A stretch of DNA of 64,000 bases from AR5 sp041497115 (GCA_041497115.1 JBGQFW010000006.1:12195-76194), one strand, 5' to 3'. Shown: positions 9,735 through 18,791, numbered from the stretch's first letter. Notes: a model not told the origin generated them from the sequence alone. Numbers and translations are program-made.

Positions 9735-10429
9735 GCGACCGCTTCGACGAGCCCTCGGACGAGACGCTGGGACGCCGGCTGGCCGGCGAGCTGCCGCGCT
9801 ACGCGGCGCCCGCGCGGCTGCGCGTCACCATCGTGGAGGCGGCCCCGCGTCCGCGGCGGCCGATGTGGCTGGTACCGCTGGTCGCGGCGGCGGCGACCGC
9901 GATGCTGCTGGCGCTGGTCGCCCTGCCGGTGATCCCGCGCATCGTGCCCGCCGATCCCGTCCAGCGCTACGTGCGCGCCGTCGTCAGCGAGCACGCGCGC
10001 ACGGTCATGTGGGGCGCCCGTCACGGCGAGGTGCTGCCGGCCGCCCTGCCCTGGCTCACGCAGGAGACGGGCATCGGCCTCACCCAGGTGTTCGTGGGCG
10101 ACGACCGCCTCGAGCTGGTGGCCGCCGAGCCCGTGTACCTCGAGCGGCAGCGCGGCGTCGCCATCCACTACCGCGATCCCGACGGCCACATGCTCACCTA
10201 CATCGCGCTGCCGGCCCTCGGCCTCTCCGTGCCCGAGCGCGAGCGCGTGCAGATCGACCGCTACCGGCCGGCGCTCCTGCGCGACAGCGGCTTCGCCGCC
10301 CTGGTGTGGAAGCACGGCGACGTCGCCTGCTTCCTCGTGTCGGATATGGTCTCGGCCGACGACGTCGAGCGCTTCAAGGAATACTTCGTCCGCGTCCGTA
10401 CGACGACCGAGCCGGTTCAGGCCTACTAG
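9731..10429 (+). CDS. Single-pass membrane protein, probable anti-sigma factor
   Basis: The 232-aa product has a short cytoplasmic part (1-45), one membrane segment (about 46-70, rich in Ala/Val/Leu) and an outer domain of about 160 residues. Position and topology suggest that it holds the ECF sigma factor at the membrane. The zinc-binding HxxxCxxC motif of ZAS-type anti-sigma factors is absent, so assignment rests on context. The outer domain (PWLTQETGIGLTQV, FLVSDM) is reminiscent of anti-sigma factors with DUF3379/RsgI-like sensors, but I cannot name the family. Confidence 0.6.
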   Translation: MSDRFDEPSDETLGRRLAGELPRYAAPARLRVTIVEAAPRPRRPMWLVPLVAAAATAMLLALVALPVIPRIVPADPVQRYVRAVVSEHARTVMWGARHGEVLPAALPWLTQETGIGLTQVFVGDDRLELVAAEPVYLERQRGVAIHYRDPDGHMLTYIALPALGLSVPERERVQIDRYRPALLRDSGFAALVWKHGDVACFLVSDMVSADDVERFKEYFVRVRTTTEPVQAY

Positions 10430-10461
10430 CTTCTCGCGCGCCTTTCTGCGCGGGGCCGCGA

Positions 10462-10594
10462 GGCCGGGGGGCGGGGGCGTGCCGCCGTTCGGCGTGAGAC
10501 CAGCGTGTGCGGCGTTTTCGGTTTGGTGAAATCGTAGGCCAGCCCTTACCCGATCGAAGCCAACGTACCTGCGGCACGCCCCCGCCCCCCGGCC
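10462..10594. repeat. Third long-arm hairpin element in a convergent gap
   Basis: Perfect 24-bp arms at 10462-10485 (GGCCGGGGGGCGGGGGCGTG, then CCGC) and 10571-10594 enclose an 85-nt centre. Architecture and size match the two elements at 411-562 and 726-869, but the centre is not clearly alignable beyond a GTGAAA block. It lies 32 bp after the anti-sigma gene, between it and the converging kdsC. Nothing else is seen in 10430-10707 apart from the terminator at its right end. Confidence 0.75.
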
Positions 10595-10627
10595 CCGCTG
10601 ACCGTCACCGAGAGCGAGTGAGAACCT

Positions 10628-10677
10628 AGAGACAAACCCGCTCGACGGCGGGGGGTGGCGATGAATTCGTCGAGCGG
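10628..10677 (-). terminator. Putative intrinsic terminator of the - strand glycan locus
   Basis: Perfect 10-bp arms CCGCTCGACG (10638-10647) and CGTCGAGCGG (10668-10677) with a 20-nt loop are followed on the - strand by TTTGTCTCT. It sits 30 bp after the kdsC stop, where the long - strand gene run ends. The T tract is imperfect. Confidence 0.55.
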
Positions 10678-10707
10678 CGGACGTGGCGTCGGGCGGTCTG
10701 CCTTTGG

Positions 10708-11205
10708 TCAGCGGTGGGAGAGGATGAGGTCGCAGAGCTCGCGGATGGCGCCGTGGCCGGCGCGGGCGCGGGTGACGTAGACGGCGGCGCGGCGGACGGC
10801 GGGGACGGCGTCGGCCACCGCGACGGGCAGGCCGATCGCACGCATCGCGGGGAGATCGCCGACGTCGTCGCCGACGTAGCAGACCTGAGCGGGGGTCAGG
10901 CGGTGGCGGGCGAGGAGCGCGGCGACCACCGCGGCCTTGTCGGTGACGTTCTGATGGACCTCGGCGACGCCGAGGTCGCGGGCGCGGCGGGTGACGATCG
11001 TCGTCTGCTTGCGCGTGACGAGCGCCACCAGGAGGCCGGCCTCCCGCAGCAGCACCAGCCCCTGCCCGTCGCGCACGTCGAAGCGCTTGAGCTCGTCGCC
11101 GTTCTCCGCGTAGTAGAGACCGCCGTCCGTCAGCACGCCGTCCACGTCGGTGACGAGCGCGCGGACGGCCGCCCACCGCGGGCGGCGGCGGCCGGCGGGG
11201 CTCAC
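10708..11205 (-). CDS. kdsC: 3-deoxy-D-manno-octulosonate 8-phosphate phosphatase (KdsC-like HAD)
   Basis: The 165-aa HAD phosphatase has DVDGVLTDGGLYY (Asp20 nucleophile, Asp22), KAAVVAALLARHRL and GDDVGDLPAM. It has no cap domain, as in the tetrameric KdsC family that releases Kdo from Kdo-8-P for LPS core synthesis. Close relatives act on nonulosonate 9-phosphates, which would also fit this locus. The start is the GTG at 11205, overlapping the stop of the O-antigen ligase-like gene (GTGA). It is the last gene of the - strand run and precedes a terminator hairpin. Confidence 0.85.
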   Translation of the reverse strand: MSPAGRRRPRWAAVRALVTDVDGVLTDGGLYYAENGDELKRFDVRDGQGLVLLREAGLLVALVTRKQTTIVTRRARDLGVAEVHQNVTDKAAVVAALLARHRLTPAQVCYVGDDVGDLPAMRAIGLPVAVADAVPAVRRAAVYVTRARAGHGAIRELCDLILSHR

Positions 11206-12476
11206 GCGGGCGCGCACGGGTCGGCCGACACCCGGTCGCCGGCGAGCGCGAACGGCAGCGCCATGAAGACGGCCGCGACGAGCACCACCTCGGTGTCGCC
11301 GACGTTGTATTCGAAGAGGCCCGCGACGACGAACGTCACCAGCGCCGCCAGCGAGCCCAGCACCAGCGCGCGGTCGTCGGCGGCGTCCGCCGGCAGCCGC
11401 CGCCGGATGGCGAGCCCCCGCCGAAAGAACGCCACGAGGACCCAGAGCCAGGCGGCCAGCCCCGGCACGCCGAGGGCGAGCGCCAGCTGCAGCGGCGTGT
11501 TGTGCACGTGGCTGGTCTGCCGGCGCATCGCCTCGGGCGGCGCGATCGTGGGGTACACGTGACGGAGCTGGCCGGGGCCGATGCCCGTGAGCGGGTGCTC
11601 GCCGGCCAGCCGCAGCCCCACCTCCATCATCGCCATCCGGTCGCGCACGGTGTCGTTGGTGGGATCCCCGATCGAGGCGACGCGGTCGCGCACGGTGGGC
11701 AGCGCCGCGACGAGGACGCCGCCCAGCAGGAGCAGCGCGGCGGCGATGGCGAGGCCGCGGCGGCCGAGGCCGGCGACCGCGGCAAGCGCGCCGGCGGCGA
11801 AGCCGATCCAGGCGCCGCGCACGTAGGTGAGCATCAGCGCGGTCGCGCTCACGAGCCACGCCGGCCCCAGCCAGCGCAGGTCCCCGCCGAGGCGGGCCAG
11901 CCGGGGCAGCGCGGCGGTCACGCTCATCGCGAGCGCACCGGCCAGCGTCATGTAGATGCTGAAGAAGCCGCGGGCGCGCGCGCACTTGCGCGTGAACCTC
12001 CAGAGCGGAGAGATCGCCGGCGCGTAGTAGTCGGGGCCCGGGCACACGCCCACCTGCACGATGCCCACGACGGCCGCGCCGGCCAGCGCCAGCACGAGCC
12101 AGGTGGTGAAGCGCCGCGCCGCGCCGGGGTCGGGAAGCGCGGCCACCAGCACGAAGATCGCGGCGAAATTCAGGACGGTGCGGGCCTCGATGAGGCTCTC
12201 GACTGGGCGCGCCGAGGCGAGCGCGGCGACGGCCGTCCACGCCGCGAGCGCCGCCAGCGGCGGCAGCAGCGGCCAGCGCAGCGGGGCCAGCCGCCCCATG
12301 GCGCGCGCCACCAGCACCCACACCGCCAGCGCCCCGAGCGCGATCTGCGCCAGCGAGATCGATCCCGCCACGCCGATGGCGAACGCCACCAGCAGGCCGA
12401 CGCGCGCGCGCTCGAGCCGGCCGGCGGGCGCCCCGGTGCCGGCGGCGATCAGCGGCTGCCGCAGGTCGGCGTCCAC
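11202..12476 (-). CDS. O-antigen ligase / polymerase family membrane protein
   Basis: The 424-aa protein has about ten membrane segments and a Wzy_C-type region: YVRGAWIGF, then a large outer loop with DRMAMMEVGLRLAGEHPLTG, GIGPGQLRHVYP and SHVHNTPLQ. This pattern covers both WaaL ligases, which join undecaprenyl-linked glycan to lipid A-core, and some Wzy polymerases; sequence alone does not separate them. It lies next to the WbaP-like initiator and kdsC. Confidence 0.8.
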   Translation of the reverse strand: MDADLRQPLIAAGTGAPAGRLERARVGLLVAFAIGVAGSISLAQIALGALAVWVLVARAMGRLAPLRWPLLPPLAALAAWTAVAALASARPVESLIEARTVLNFAAIFVLVAALPDPGAARRFTTWLVLALAGAAVVGIVQVGVCPGPDYYAPAISPLWRFTRKCARARGFFSIYMTLAGALAMSVTAALPRLARLGGDLRWLGPAWLVSATALMLTYVRGAWIGFAAGALAAVAGLGRRGLAIAAALLLLGGVLVAALPTVRDRVASIGDPTNDTVRDRMAMMEVGLRLAGEHPLTGIGPGQLRHVYPTIAPPEAMRRQTSHVHNTPLQLALALGVPGLAAWLWVLVAFFRRGLAIRRRLPADAADDRALVLGSLAALVTFVVAGLFEYNVGDTEVVLVAAVFMALPFALAGDRVSADPCAPA

Positions 12477-12477
12477 G

Positions 12478-13866
12478 CTAGTACGCGTTGCGATTGCCGA
12501 AGCCGAGCCAGAGCGTCTGCACCAGGATCTTGAGGTCGAAGCCGATGGACCAGCGCGCGATGTAGTCGAGGTCGTACTCGATGCGCTTCTCGATCGACGT
12601 GTTGCCGCGCCAGCCGTTGATCTGCGCCCAGCCGGTGATCCCCGCCTTCACCTTGTGGCGCAGCATGTAGCCGGGCACGCGGCGGCGGAAATCCTCGACG
12701 AAGCTCGGCCGCTCGGGCCGCGGCCCCACCAGGCTCATGTCGCCGCGCAGGACGTTGACGAGCTGGGGCAGCTCGTCGAGGCTGGAGCGGCGCAGGAACG
12801 CGCCGAGCGGCGTGCGGCGCGGATCGTCGGGCGTCGCCCACCGCGGGCCGGTGGCCGCCTCGGCGTCCACGCGCATGGTGCGGAACTTGAGCATGCGGAA
12901 GCGGCGGCCGTCGAGCCCCATGCGCTCCTGGCCGTAGAGCACCGGCCGGCCGGAGGTCAGCGCGATGGCGGCGGCGACGACGGCCATGACCGGCAGCGCC
13001 ACCAGCAGGGCGGCGGCGCCGAGGCCGAGGTCGAACATCCGCTTGAGCACCTGGTTCCAGCCGTAGAGCGGCGACTCGCGCAGGTGGATGAACGGCACCG
13101 ACTCGAACTCCTCGACGCCGCCGCGCAGCGAGGCGAGGCTGAAGAGGTCGGGGACGAAGTGGATGTCGACCGGCTCGTCGCCGATCTCGTTCAGCACGGC
13201 GCTGATGCGCGGATAGTCGCTGTGCGGCAGCGCGATGATGACGATGTCCACCGGCCGCGTGGCCAGCACCGTGCGGATCTCCTCGATGCCGCCGAGCCAG
13301 CGCACGCCGGCGCCCTCGCCGTCCCGCTTGTCGCTCAGCAGGCCGAGCACCTGGATGCCGGTGTCGGGCCGCCGGCGCAGCACGCGCAGCACCTCGGCCG
13401 CCGGCTCGCCGCCGCCGACCACGACGGCGTAGCGCTGGTTGTACCCGCGGCGGCGGGCCACCCGGAGGATCTCGCGGAAGACGGCGCGCGAGAGGCTGGC
13501 GGTGACGATCGACGCGACCCAGAAGGTGCCGATGACGATGCGCGAGTAGTCGTACGACCGGAACGCGAAGGTCATGGTCGAGATCAGGACCAGCACGCCG
13601 AGGGTGGAGGCCTTGGTGATGTCGAACCACTCCGACAGGTGCGAGCCGAGCCGGTGCGGCCGGTAGAGGTCGAACGCCCGGTAGGCGATGCCCCACACGA
13701 CGAGGATGGGCAGCAGCTGGAGCGCGTAGCCGCTGAACAGCGGGATGTCGCCGTGGCCGAACACGTGGAAGCGGAGGAGGTAGGCGGCCACCCAGCAGCC
13801 GACGACCAGCGCCATGTCCGTCGCGAACGCCAGGTGCTCGAAGAGCCGCGAGTGCGCCTTCAGCAC
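12478..13866 (-). CDS. Undecaprenyl-phosphate sugar phosphotransferase (WbaP/EpsE-like)
   Basis: The 462-aa product has four or five N-terminal membrane helices, a central Rossmann-like domain (about 125-245, with VVVGGGEPAAEVLRVL) and a C-terminal bacterial sugar transferase domain (about 265-462). Key motifs are LKFRTMRVDAE, SSLDELPQLVNVLRGDMSLV, VGPRPERP and GITGWAQINGWRG. It starts lipid-linked glycan assembly by moving a sugar phosphate from a UDP-sugar to undecaprenyl phosphate. I chose the GTG at 13866 because VLKAHSRLFEHL matches the family N-terminus; it overlaps the upstream stop. Confidence 0.92.
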   Translation of the reverse strand: MLKAHSRLFEHLAFATDMALVVGCWVAAYLLRFHVFGHGDIPLFSGYALQLLPILVVWGIAYRAFDLYRPHRLGSHLSEWFDITKASTLGVLVLISTMTFAFRSYDYSRIVIGTFWVASIVTASLSRAVFREILRVARRRGYNQRYAVVVGGGEPAAEVLRVLRRRPDTGIQVLGLLSDKRDGEGAGVRWLGGIEEIRTVLATRPVDIVIIALPHSDYPRISAVLNEIGDEPVDIHFVPDLFSLASLRGGVEEFESVPFIHLRESPLYGWNQVLKRMFDLGLGAAALLVALPVMAVVAAAIALTSGRPVLYGQERMGLDGRRFRMLKFRTMRVDAEAATGPRWATPDDPRRTPLGAFLRRSSLDELPQLVNVLRGDMSLVGPRPERPSFVEDFRRRVPGYMLRHKVKAGITGWAQINGWRGNTSIEKRIEYDLDYIARWSIGFDLKILVQTLWLGFGNRNAY

Positions 13867-15053
13867 AGCCGCCGCGCCTGGAACTCGCCGAAGCGCCCCT
13901 CGACGTACTCGCGGATGCGCCGGGCGAAGATCGGCCGGTCGAAGCGGGCGGCCCGGGCCCGCAGGGCGGCCGGCTGGAAGCGATCGGTGGAGGCCTCGTA
14001 CACGGCCATCGCGGCGGCCAGCGCCTCCACCGTCTGCTCGCCGAAGAACACCGCGGTGGGCGGCTCGGCGCCGCCGAGCCCCACCATCGTCTCCAGCGCG
14101 CCGCCGCGGGCCAGCGCGATCGTGGGCCGACCGGCCGCTGCCGCCTCCAGCGGCACGATGCCGAAGTCCTCCACCGACGGGAAGAGCACGGCCCGGCAGC
14201 GCGCGTAGAGGTGGGCCACCTCGGCGTCCGGCCGCCAGCCGAGGAACGTCACGCCGGGCCCGGCCATCGCGCGCAGCCGCGCCTCCTCGGGGCCGCGGCC
14301 GACGATGACGAGCCTCCGTCCGAGCCGCCCGGCCGCGGCGATGGCGAGGTCCACGCGCTTGTACGGCACCAGCGCCGAGACGACCAGGTAGGCGTCGTCG
14401 AGGTCGGCGCTGGGGCGGAAGCGCGCGAGGTCCACCGGCGGATGGATGACGTCGGCCGTGCGCCCGTAGACGCGGCGGATCCGGTCGGCGATGTGCTGCG
14501 AGATCGCCACGAAGTCGTCCACGCCGGCGGTGCGGCGGTCCCAGCGCCGGAGCGCGGCCGCCGCCGGCGGCAGCGCCAGCCGGGTGAGCCAGCCGCCGCC
14601 GCGCGCGTAGTCCTCCTCGAGGTCCCAGACGTAGCGCATCGGCGTGAAGCAGTAGCAGAGGTGCAGCGCGTCCGGCGGCACGCGCACCGCCTTGGCCACG
14701 CAGTGGCTGAGCGAGAGCACCACGTCGAAGCCGCGCAGCGCGAAGCCGCGCACGGCGGCGGGGAACAACGGCAGGTACTGCCGGTAGCGCGCAGCGGCGG
14801 CGGGCAGCCGCTGCACGAACGAGGTCACGATGCGGTGGCGCTCGATCGTGGGGCTCACGCTGCCGCGCACGTGCAGCAGCGTGAACACCGGCGCGTCGGG
14901 GAACAGCTCGCAGAAGACCTCGAGGCAGCGCTCGCCGCCCCGCATGCCGGTGAGCCAGTCGTGGACGAGGGCGACGCGGGGCCGCGCGGCCGGGACGAGC
15001 GCGGACCCCCGCTCGCTCAGTGCGAGCGAGCCGGCCGGCGCGATCGCCACCAC
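13860..15053 (-). CDS. Glycosyltransferase family 4
   Basis: A GT-B fold enzyme of about 397 aa. The N-terminal domain begins VALVHDWLTGMRGGERCLEVF and the C-terminal domain has the EX7E motif EDFGIVPLE and a donor-binding region. It probably adds a sugar to the lipid-linked glycan at the inner membrane. The start is uncertain: the GTG at 15053 adds about 25 residues before the first beta strand. Its stop overlaps the WbaP-like start by 7 nt. Confidence 0.85.
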   Translation of the reverse strand: MVAIAPAGSLALSERGSALVPAARPRVALVHDWLTGMRGGERCLEVFCELFPDAPVFTLLHVRGSVSPTIERHRIVTSFVQRLPAAAARYRQYLPLFPAAVRGFALRGFDVVLSLSHCVAKAVRVPPDALHLCYCFTPMRYVWDLEEDYARGGGWLTRLALPPAAAALRRWDRRTAGVDDFVAISQHIADRIRRVYGRTADVIHPPVDLARFRPSADLDDAYLVVSALVPYKRVDLAIAAAGRLGRRLVIVGRGPEEARLRAMAGPGVTFLGWRPDAEVAHLYARCRAVLFPSVEDFGIVPLEAAAAGRPTIALARGGALETMVGLGGAEPPTAVFFGEQTVEALAAAMAVYEASTDRFQPAALRARAARFDRPIFARRIREYVEGRFGEFQARRLC

Positions 15054-15104
15054 TCGGCGCCGTCGGAGCGGGTGGGCCGCGAGCGTCGCATGCCGGGTAT
15101 GGTA

Positions 15105-16220
15105 CTACAGCCCCAGCGCCGCCCTGTACACGCCCTCCAGCGCCGTCAGCATGTCGCGCACGTCGAACTCGCTCCGGGCGCGCGTGCGATTCTCGGCGCC
15201 CAGGCGGGCGCGCAGGTCGGCGTCGGCCAGCACGGCGCCCAGCCGCCCGGCCAGCGCCTCCACGGTGCCCGCCACGAGCCCCGCGGAGGCGGGGCCCAGC
15301 GTCTCGCGGTGGGCCGGGATGTCGCTGGCGACGACCGGCAGCCCCAGCGCCATCGCCTCGACGACGGCCAGCGGCAACCCCTCCTTGCGCGACGGCGCGG
15401 CGAAGACGTCGAAGGCGGCGAAGAGGCGGGCGGCCTCCGCCACCTCGCCGGCGAATCGCACGCGCTCGCCCAGCCGCAGCTCGGCGGCCAGCCCCCGCAG
15501 CGCCCGCTCCTCGGGGCCGTCGCCGATCAGCGCCACCGTCGGCGGCGGGGTCATGACGGCGGCCGCGCGCAGCAGCAGGTCCAGGCGCTTGACCTCGTCG
15601 AAGCGCGCCGCGGCGCCGATCACGGCGGCCGCCTGCGGCACCTGCAGCGCGGCCCGCGCGTCCCAGCGGTCGAGCGCGCGGGCCCCCAGGCGCGCGACGT
15701 CCACGCCGTTGAGGATGACCACGCTCTGGCGGGGCTCGAACAGCCCGAGCGCCAGCCCCTCCTGCTCCTGCGCCCGCGAGACGTTGACGACGACCCGCGT
15801 CCACGCCGACAGGCGACGCTCGAGGGCCAGGTAGGCCGCGCGCAGCGGACGCGGATAGCGCTCGTAGTGGATGCCGTGCAGCGTGTGGATCGCCGGCACA
15901 CCGGTCATCCGCGCGGCGAGACGGGCGTGGAAGCCGGCGCCCTTGCCGTGCGAGTGCACGAGGCGCACGCCCCGGCGGCGGATCAGCCGCGCCAGGCGCA
16001 GCGTCGTGAGCGGCGACAAACCGCCGGCGGCGAGCGGGAGCGTCTCCACCCCGGCCTCGCGGAAGCGCGGGACGAGCGCGCCGCCGGCGGGCCCGGCCAC
16101 GATCGGCGTCCAGCCGCGCGCCCGCAGCCCGGTCGCCACCGCCAGCACGTGCTGCCCTCCCCCGCCCGCCTGCGTGGAGACGAGCACCTCGAGGATCGTG
16201 AGCGGGGCCGTGGCGCTCAC
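15105..16220 (-). CDS. Glycosyltransferase family 4
   Basis: The 371-aa GT-B enzyme has the N-terminal acceptor domain (STQAGGGGQHVLAVATGLR, HSHGKGAGFHARLA) and the C-terminal donor domain with EX7E in EGLPLAVVE. It resembles hexosamine-type GT4 enzymes of capsule and O-antigen loci; donor and acceptor are unknown. The GTG start at 16220 overlaps the upstream stop (GTGA); a 51-nt gap separates it from the next GT gene. Confidence 0.85.
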   Translation of the reverse strand: MSATAPLTILEVLVSTQAGGGGQHVLAVATGLRARGWTPIVAGPAGGALVPRFREAGVETLPLAAGGLSPLTTLRLARLIRRRGVRLVHSHGKGAGFHARLAARMTGVPAIHTLHGIHYERYPRPLRAAYLALERRLSAWTRVVVNVSRAQEQEGLALGLFEPRQSVVILNGVDVARLGARALDRWDARAALQVPQAAAVIGAAARFDEVKRLDLLLRAAAVMTPPPTVALIGDGPEERALRGLAAELRLGERVRFAGEVAEAARLFAAFDVFAAPSRKEGLPLAVVEAMALGLPVVASDIPAHRETLGPASAGLVAGTVEALAGRLGAVLADADLRARLGAENRTRARSEFDVRDMLTALEGVYRAALGL

Positions 16221-17020
16221 GCGCGCGGGCCGGGACGGGCCGCCCGGAGGGCGCGGCGCAACGGGCGCGGCAGCGCCAGCGCCAGCGCCGGGCGCAGGGC
16301 GTAGAGCGCGCACCACGGCGGGTAGGCGCCGCTGCGCACGGCGCGCCAGCGCACGCGCGCCTCGGTGCGCAGGCGGTCGTCCTCGCGCTCGACCGACACG
16401 CGCCGGGCGCCGAGCCGGCGGACCACGAGGACCTCGGCGAGATTGGCCAGCCGCGTGACGCCGGCCAGGCGCATCCAGAGGTCGTAGTCCTGCGCCACCG
16501 CCAGCGTCTCGTCGTAGCCGCCCGCGCGCTCGAGCGCGGCGCGGCGCATGACCACCGAGGAGTGCACGAAGGGGTTGGCGCGGATCAGCGCGCGGCGCAG
16601 GGCGGCGTCGTCCGCGGGCGGCTGGACCAGGCGCACGGTGGCCCCGGCGGCGTCCACCTCGCGGGCGGCGGTGCCGAGCAGGCCGACCTCGGGGTGGCCC
16701 TCGAGGAACGCGCGCTGGCGGGCGAGCCGCTCGGGCAGGGCCCAGTCGTCGGCGTCCAGCCGCGCGATGAGATCCGCCTGCGCGGCGGCGAGCGCGCGGG
16801 TGAGCGCGCGGGTGAGGCCGGTGCGCTCCTGGCGTATCACACGAAGCCGCGGATCGCGCACCGCCGCCAGCAGCGCGGGCGTCGTGTCGGTGGAGCCGTC
16901 GTCCACGACGATCAGCTCGAGGTCGGACGCGGTCTGAGCCAGCACGCTGGCCACCGCGTCGGCCACCCACGGCGCGCCGTCGTGGACGGAGAGCAAGACC
17001 GAGACGGCCGGCCGGCTCAT
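16217..17020 (-). CDS. Glycosyltransferase family 2
   Basis: The 267-aa GT-A fold enzyme has VSVLLSVHDGAPWVADAVAS, VVDDGSTDTT and the metal-binding DADD (RLDADDWALP), followed by an acceptor region with AQDYDLWMRL. It is an inverting family that usually forms beta linkages. ATGA overlap with the upstream methyltransferase gene and GTGA overlap with the downstream GT4 gene suggest coupled translation. Confidence 0.88.
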   Translation of the reverse strand: MSRPAVSVLLSVHDGAPWVADAVASVLAQTASDLELIVVDDGSTDTTPALLAAVRDPRLRVIRQERTGLTRALTRALAAAQADLIARLDADDWALPERLARQRAFLEGHPEVGLLGTAAREVDAAGATVRLVQPPADDAALRRALIRANPFVHSSVVMRRAALERAGGYDETLAVAQDYDLWMRLAGVTRLANLAEVLVVRRLGARRVSVEREDDRLRTEARVRWRAVRSGAYPPWCALYALRPALALALPRPLRRALRAARPGPRA

Positions 17021-17973
17021 CGGTCCTTTCTGAACAGCAGATTGAAATACGGCAGCGCGAGCGACGGGGAGCGGCCGACGGCGCGCAGGACGCCGGCGGC
17101 GGCCGCGAACGCCGGCAGGGCGGCGCGGCGGGCGCGCGAGCGGGCGGTGGCGCGGAAGAACGCCAGGCCGTAGCCGGCGTCCTCGCTGACGTCCACCAGG
17201 CCGGCCGCGCCGTACGACGGCAGGCAGTCGGCGAGCGTGGCGTTGCGCCAGCCCGTGCCGTCGGCGGTGAACTCCGCGAAGCTCGTGGCGCGGTGCCGGT
17301 CGGGGCGCGCCCACCGCGCGTAGCGCCACGCCAGCCGCGGCGGCAGCCACTGCACGAGCGGCAGCCCGACCGAGTGCGTCTCCAGCGGGAAGGCCCGGTT
17401 CGGCGTGTCGAGGATCGCGATGTGGCCGCCGGGAGCGAGGACGCGGTAGTACTCGTCCACCTGCCGGCGCCGATGGCGGGCGGGCAGGTGCTCGACGACG
17501 CCCACCGCCAGCACGAGATCGAAGCTGCCGTCGCCCCACGGCAGGCGGCAGGCTTCCGCCTGGTCGAGCTCCCGCACCTCGCGGACGACGCTCAGGCGGA
17601 GCTCCTCGACCTTGGCGCGCACGATCGTGACGAAGGCCGGATCGGTGTCGAACGTCGAGAGGGCCGCCACCTCGGGCTGCTCGGCGAGGTACTCCGTCAT
17701 GTGACCGAACGAGCAGCCGACCTCCAGCACGCGCAGGCCGCGCGCCCGGCGGGCGCGCAGGTAGTCGAACAGCGGGGCGAGGAAGCGCGGCCCGCGCGTC
17801 TCCTTGAATGCGAAGTAGAGCGGCGCCCGCCCGAGTCCCTTGCGCTCGATCAGCAGGCGGATGACGCGCTCGCTGTAGCGGGTGGTCCACTCGCGCCCGT
17901 CGGAGCGGAGGATTCGGCGGTCGCCGAGGTCCACGATCCGGAAGGGCTCGGCCATCGGCTCCCAGTGTGTCAC
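17017..17973 (-). CDS. SAM-dependent methyltransferase
   Basis: The product is a class I methyltransferase of about 318 aa, with motif I VLEVGCSFGHMTEYL, an acidic motif (STFDTDP), VVEHLPARH and GGHIAILDTPNRAFP. C-terminal residues suggest peripheral membrane binding but no clear helix. It overlaps both neighbours by 4 nt. The GTG at 17973 was chosen for the GTGA overlap; an ATG at 17955 is also possible. Its substrate may be a sugar hydroxyl of the glycan or a chain end. Confidence 0.85.
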   Translation of the reverse strand: MTHWEPMAEPFRIVDLGDRRILRSDGREWTTRYSERVIRLLIERKGLGRAPLYFAFKETRGPRFLAPLFDYLRARRARGLRVLEVGCSFGHMTEYLAEQPEVAALSTFDTDPAFVTIVRAKVEELRLSVVREVRELDQAEACRLPWGDGSFDLVLAVGVVEHLPARHRRRQVDEYYRVLAPGGHIAILDTPNRAFPLETHSVGLPLVQWLPPRLAWRYARWARPDRHRATSFAEFTADGTGWRNATLADCLPSYGAAGLVDVSEDAGYGLAFFRATARSRARRAALPAFAAAAGVLRAVGRSPSLALPYFNLLFRKDR

Positions 17974-18791
17974 GCCCGCCGGGCGACGACGAGCAGCATG
18001 TGGCCGAACAGCCGCAGCGAGGGCTCCGTGTAGAGCGCGGCGCGGATCGCCCCGCGCAGCCAGCCGCGCGCCCCTCCGCCGTGCGCCCCGCTGCCGCGCG
18101 CGCGCGCGGGCAACCCCGCGGCGGCGGGCGCGCCGGCGCGCAGCCGTGCCGCCAGCCGGCGCGGGAGCGCGGCGCGCAGCACGCGGGCCGGGTCGTAGGG
18201 GTGCGCGGCGAGCGGCGCGAAGCCGTGGCGGCCCAGCGCAGCCACCAGCTCGCCGCGCGAGAACGCGTACTGGTAGAAGCGTCCGCCGGCGGCGGCGAGC
18301 GCGCGGCCGCGGCGCCGGATCCACGGCGCGCCGAGGCGGCGCACACCGTTGACGTAGGGGACCGAGATCACCAGCGTGCCGCCGGGGGCCAGCACGCGCC
18401 GCGCCTCGGCGAGGATCGCGTCGGGGCCGGCCGCGTCGTGCTCGACGACGCCCAGCGAGACGTAGGCGGCGACGGCGCCGTCGCGCAGGGCCAGGCGCGT
18501 GAGCTCCATCGCGGCCAGCGGGGCGGGCGCCACGCGACGGCAGGCGGCCAGCGCCTCCACGCCCCAGTCCACCCCCACCGCCGCCCACCCGCGCTCGCGC
18601 AGCAGCAGCACGTACTGGCCCAGGCCGCACCCGCCCTCGAGCACCCGCCCGCCGCGGGGCAGCGCCCCGGTGATGAGCCCGGTCAGCGGCGAGCGCCGCG
18701 CCAGCGCCAGCAGCTCCTCGACCGAGTGGCCGCCCCAGTGGTCGCGCCAGAACTCGCGGTCGGCCGCGACCGAGTAGTAGGCGAGCCTCAC
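17970..18791 (-). CDS. SAM-dependent methyltransferase
   Basis: The 273-aa protein has motif I VLEGGCGLGQYVLLLRERG, followed by VGVDWG and SLGVVEHDAAGPDAIL, and GGTLVISVPYVNG. It belongs to the same broad class I family as the next gene but is not a close duplicate. The C-terminal third is Ala/Arg rich with an amphipathic end (FGHMLLVVARRA). GTGA overlaps tie it to both neighbours. Confidence 0.83.
   Translation of the reverse strand: MRLAYYSVAADREFWRDHWGGHSVEELLALARRSPLTGLITGALPRGGRVLEGGCGLGQYVLLLRERGWAAVGVDWGVEALAACRRVAPAPLAAMELTRLALRDGAVAAYVSLGVVEHDAAGPDAILAEARRVLAPGGTLVISVPYVNGVRRLGAPWIRRRGRALAAAGGRFYQYAFSRGELVAALGRHGFAPLAAHPYDPARVLRAALPRRLAARLRAGAPAAAGLPARARGSGAHGGGARGWLRGAIRAALYTEPSLRLFGHMLLVVARRA

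Noticed and set aside
10486..10570. Sequence homology between the centre of the third hairpin and the first two
   Set aside because: Only short blocks such as GTGAAA agree by eye in a loop of 85 nt; geometry is shared but homology is not shown.
12061..14208. Very long open frames on the + strand opposite the glycan genes (also 22076-24871, 14211-16304 and many others)
   Set aside because: They are mirror frames of well-supported genes; composition is dominated by Arg, Ala, Gly and His with no domain signal, as expected at this GC content.
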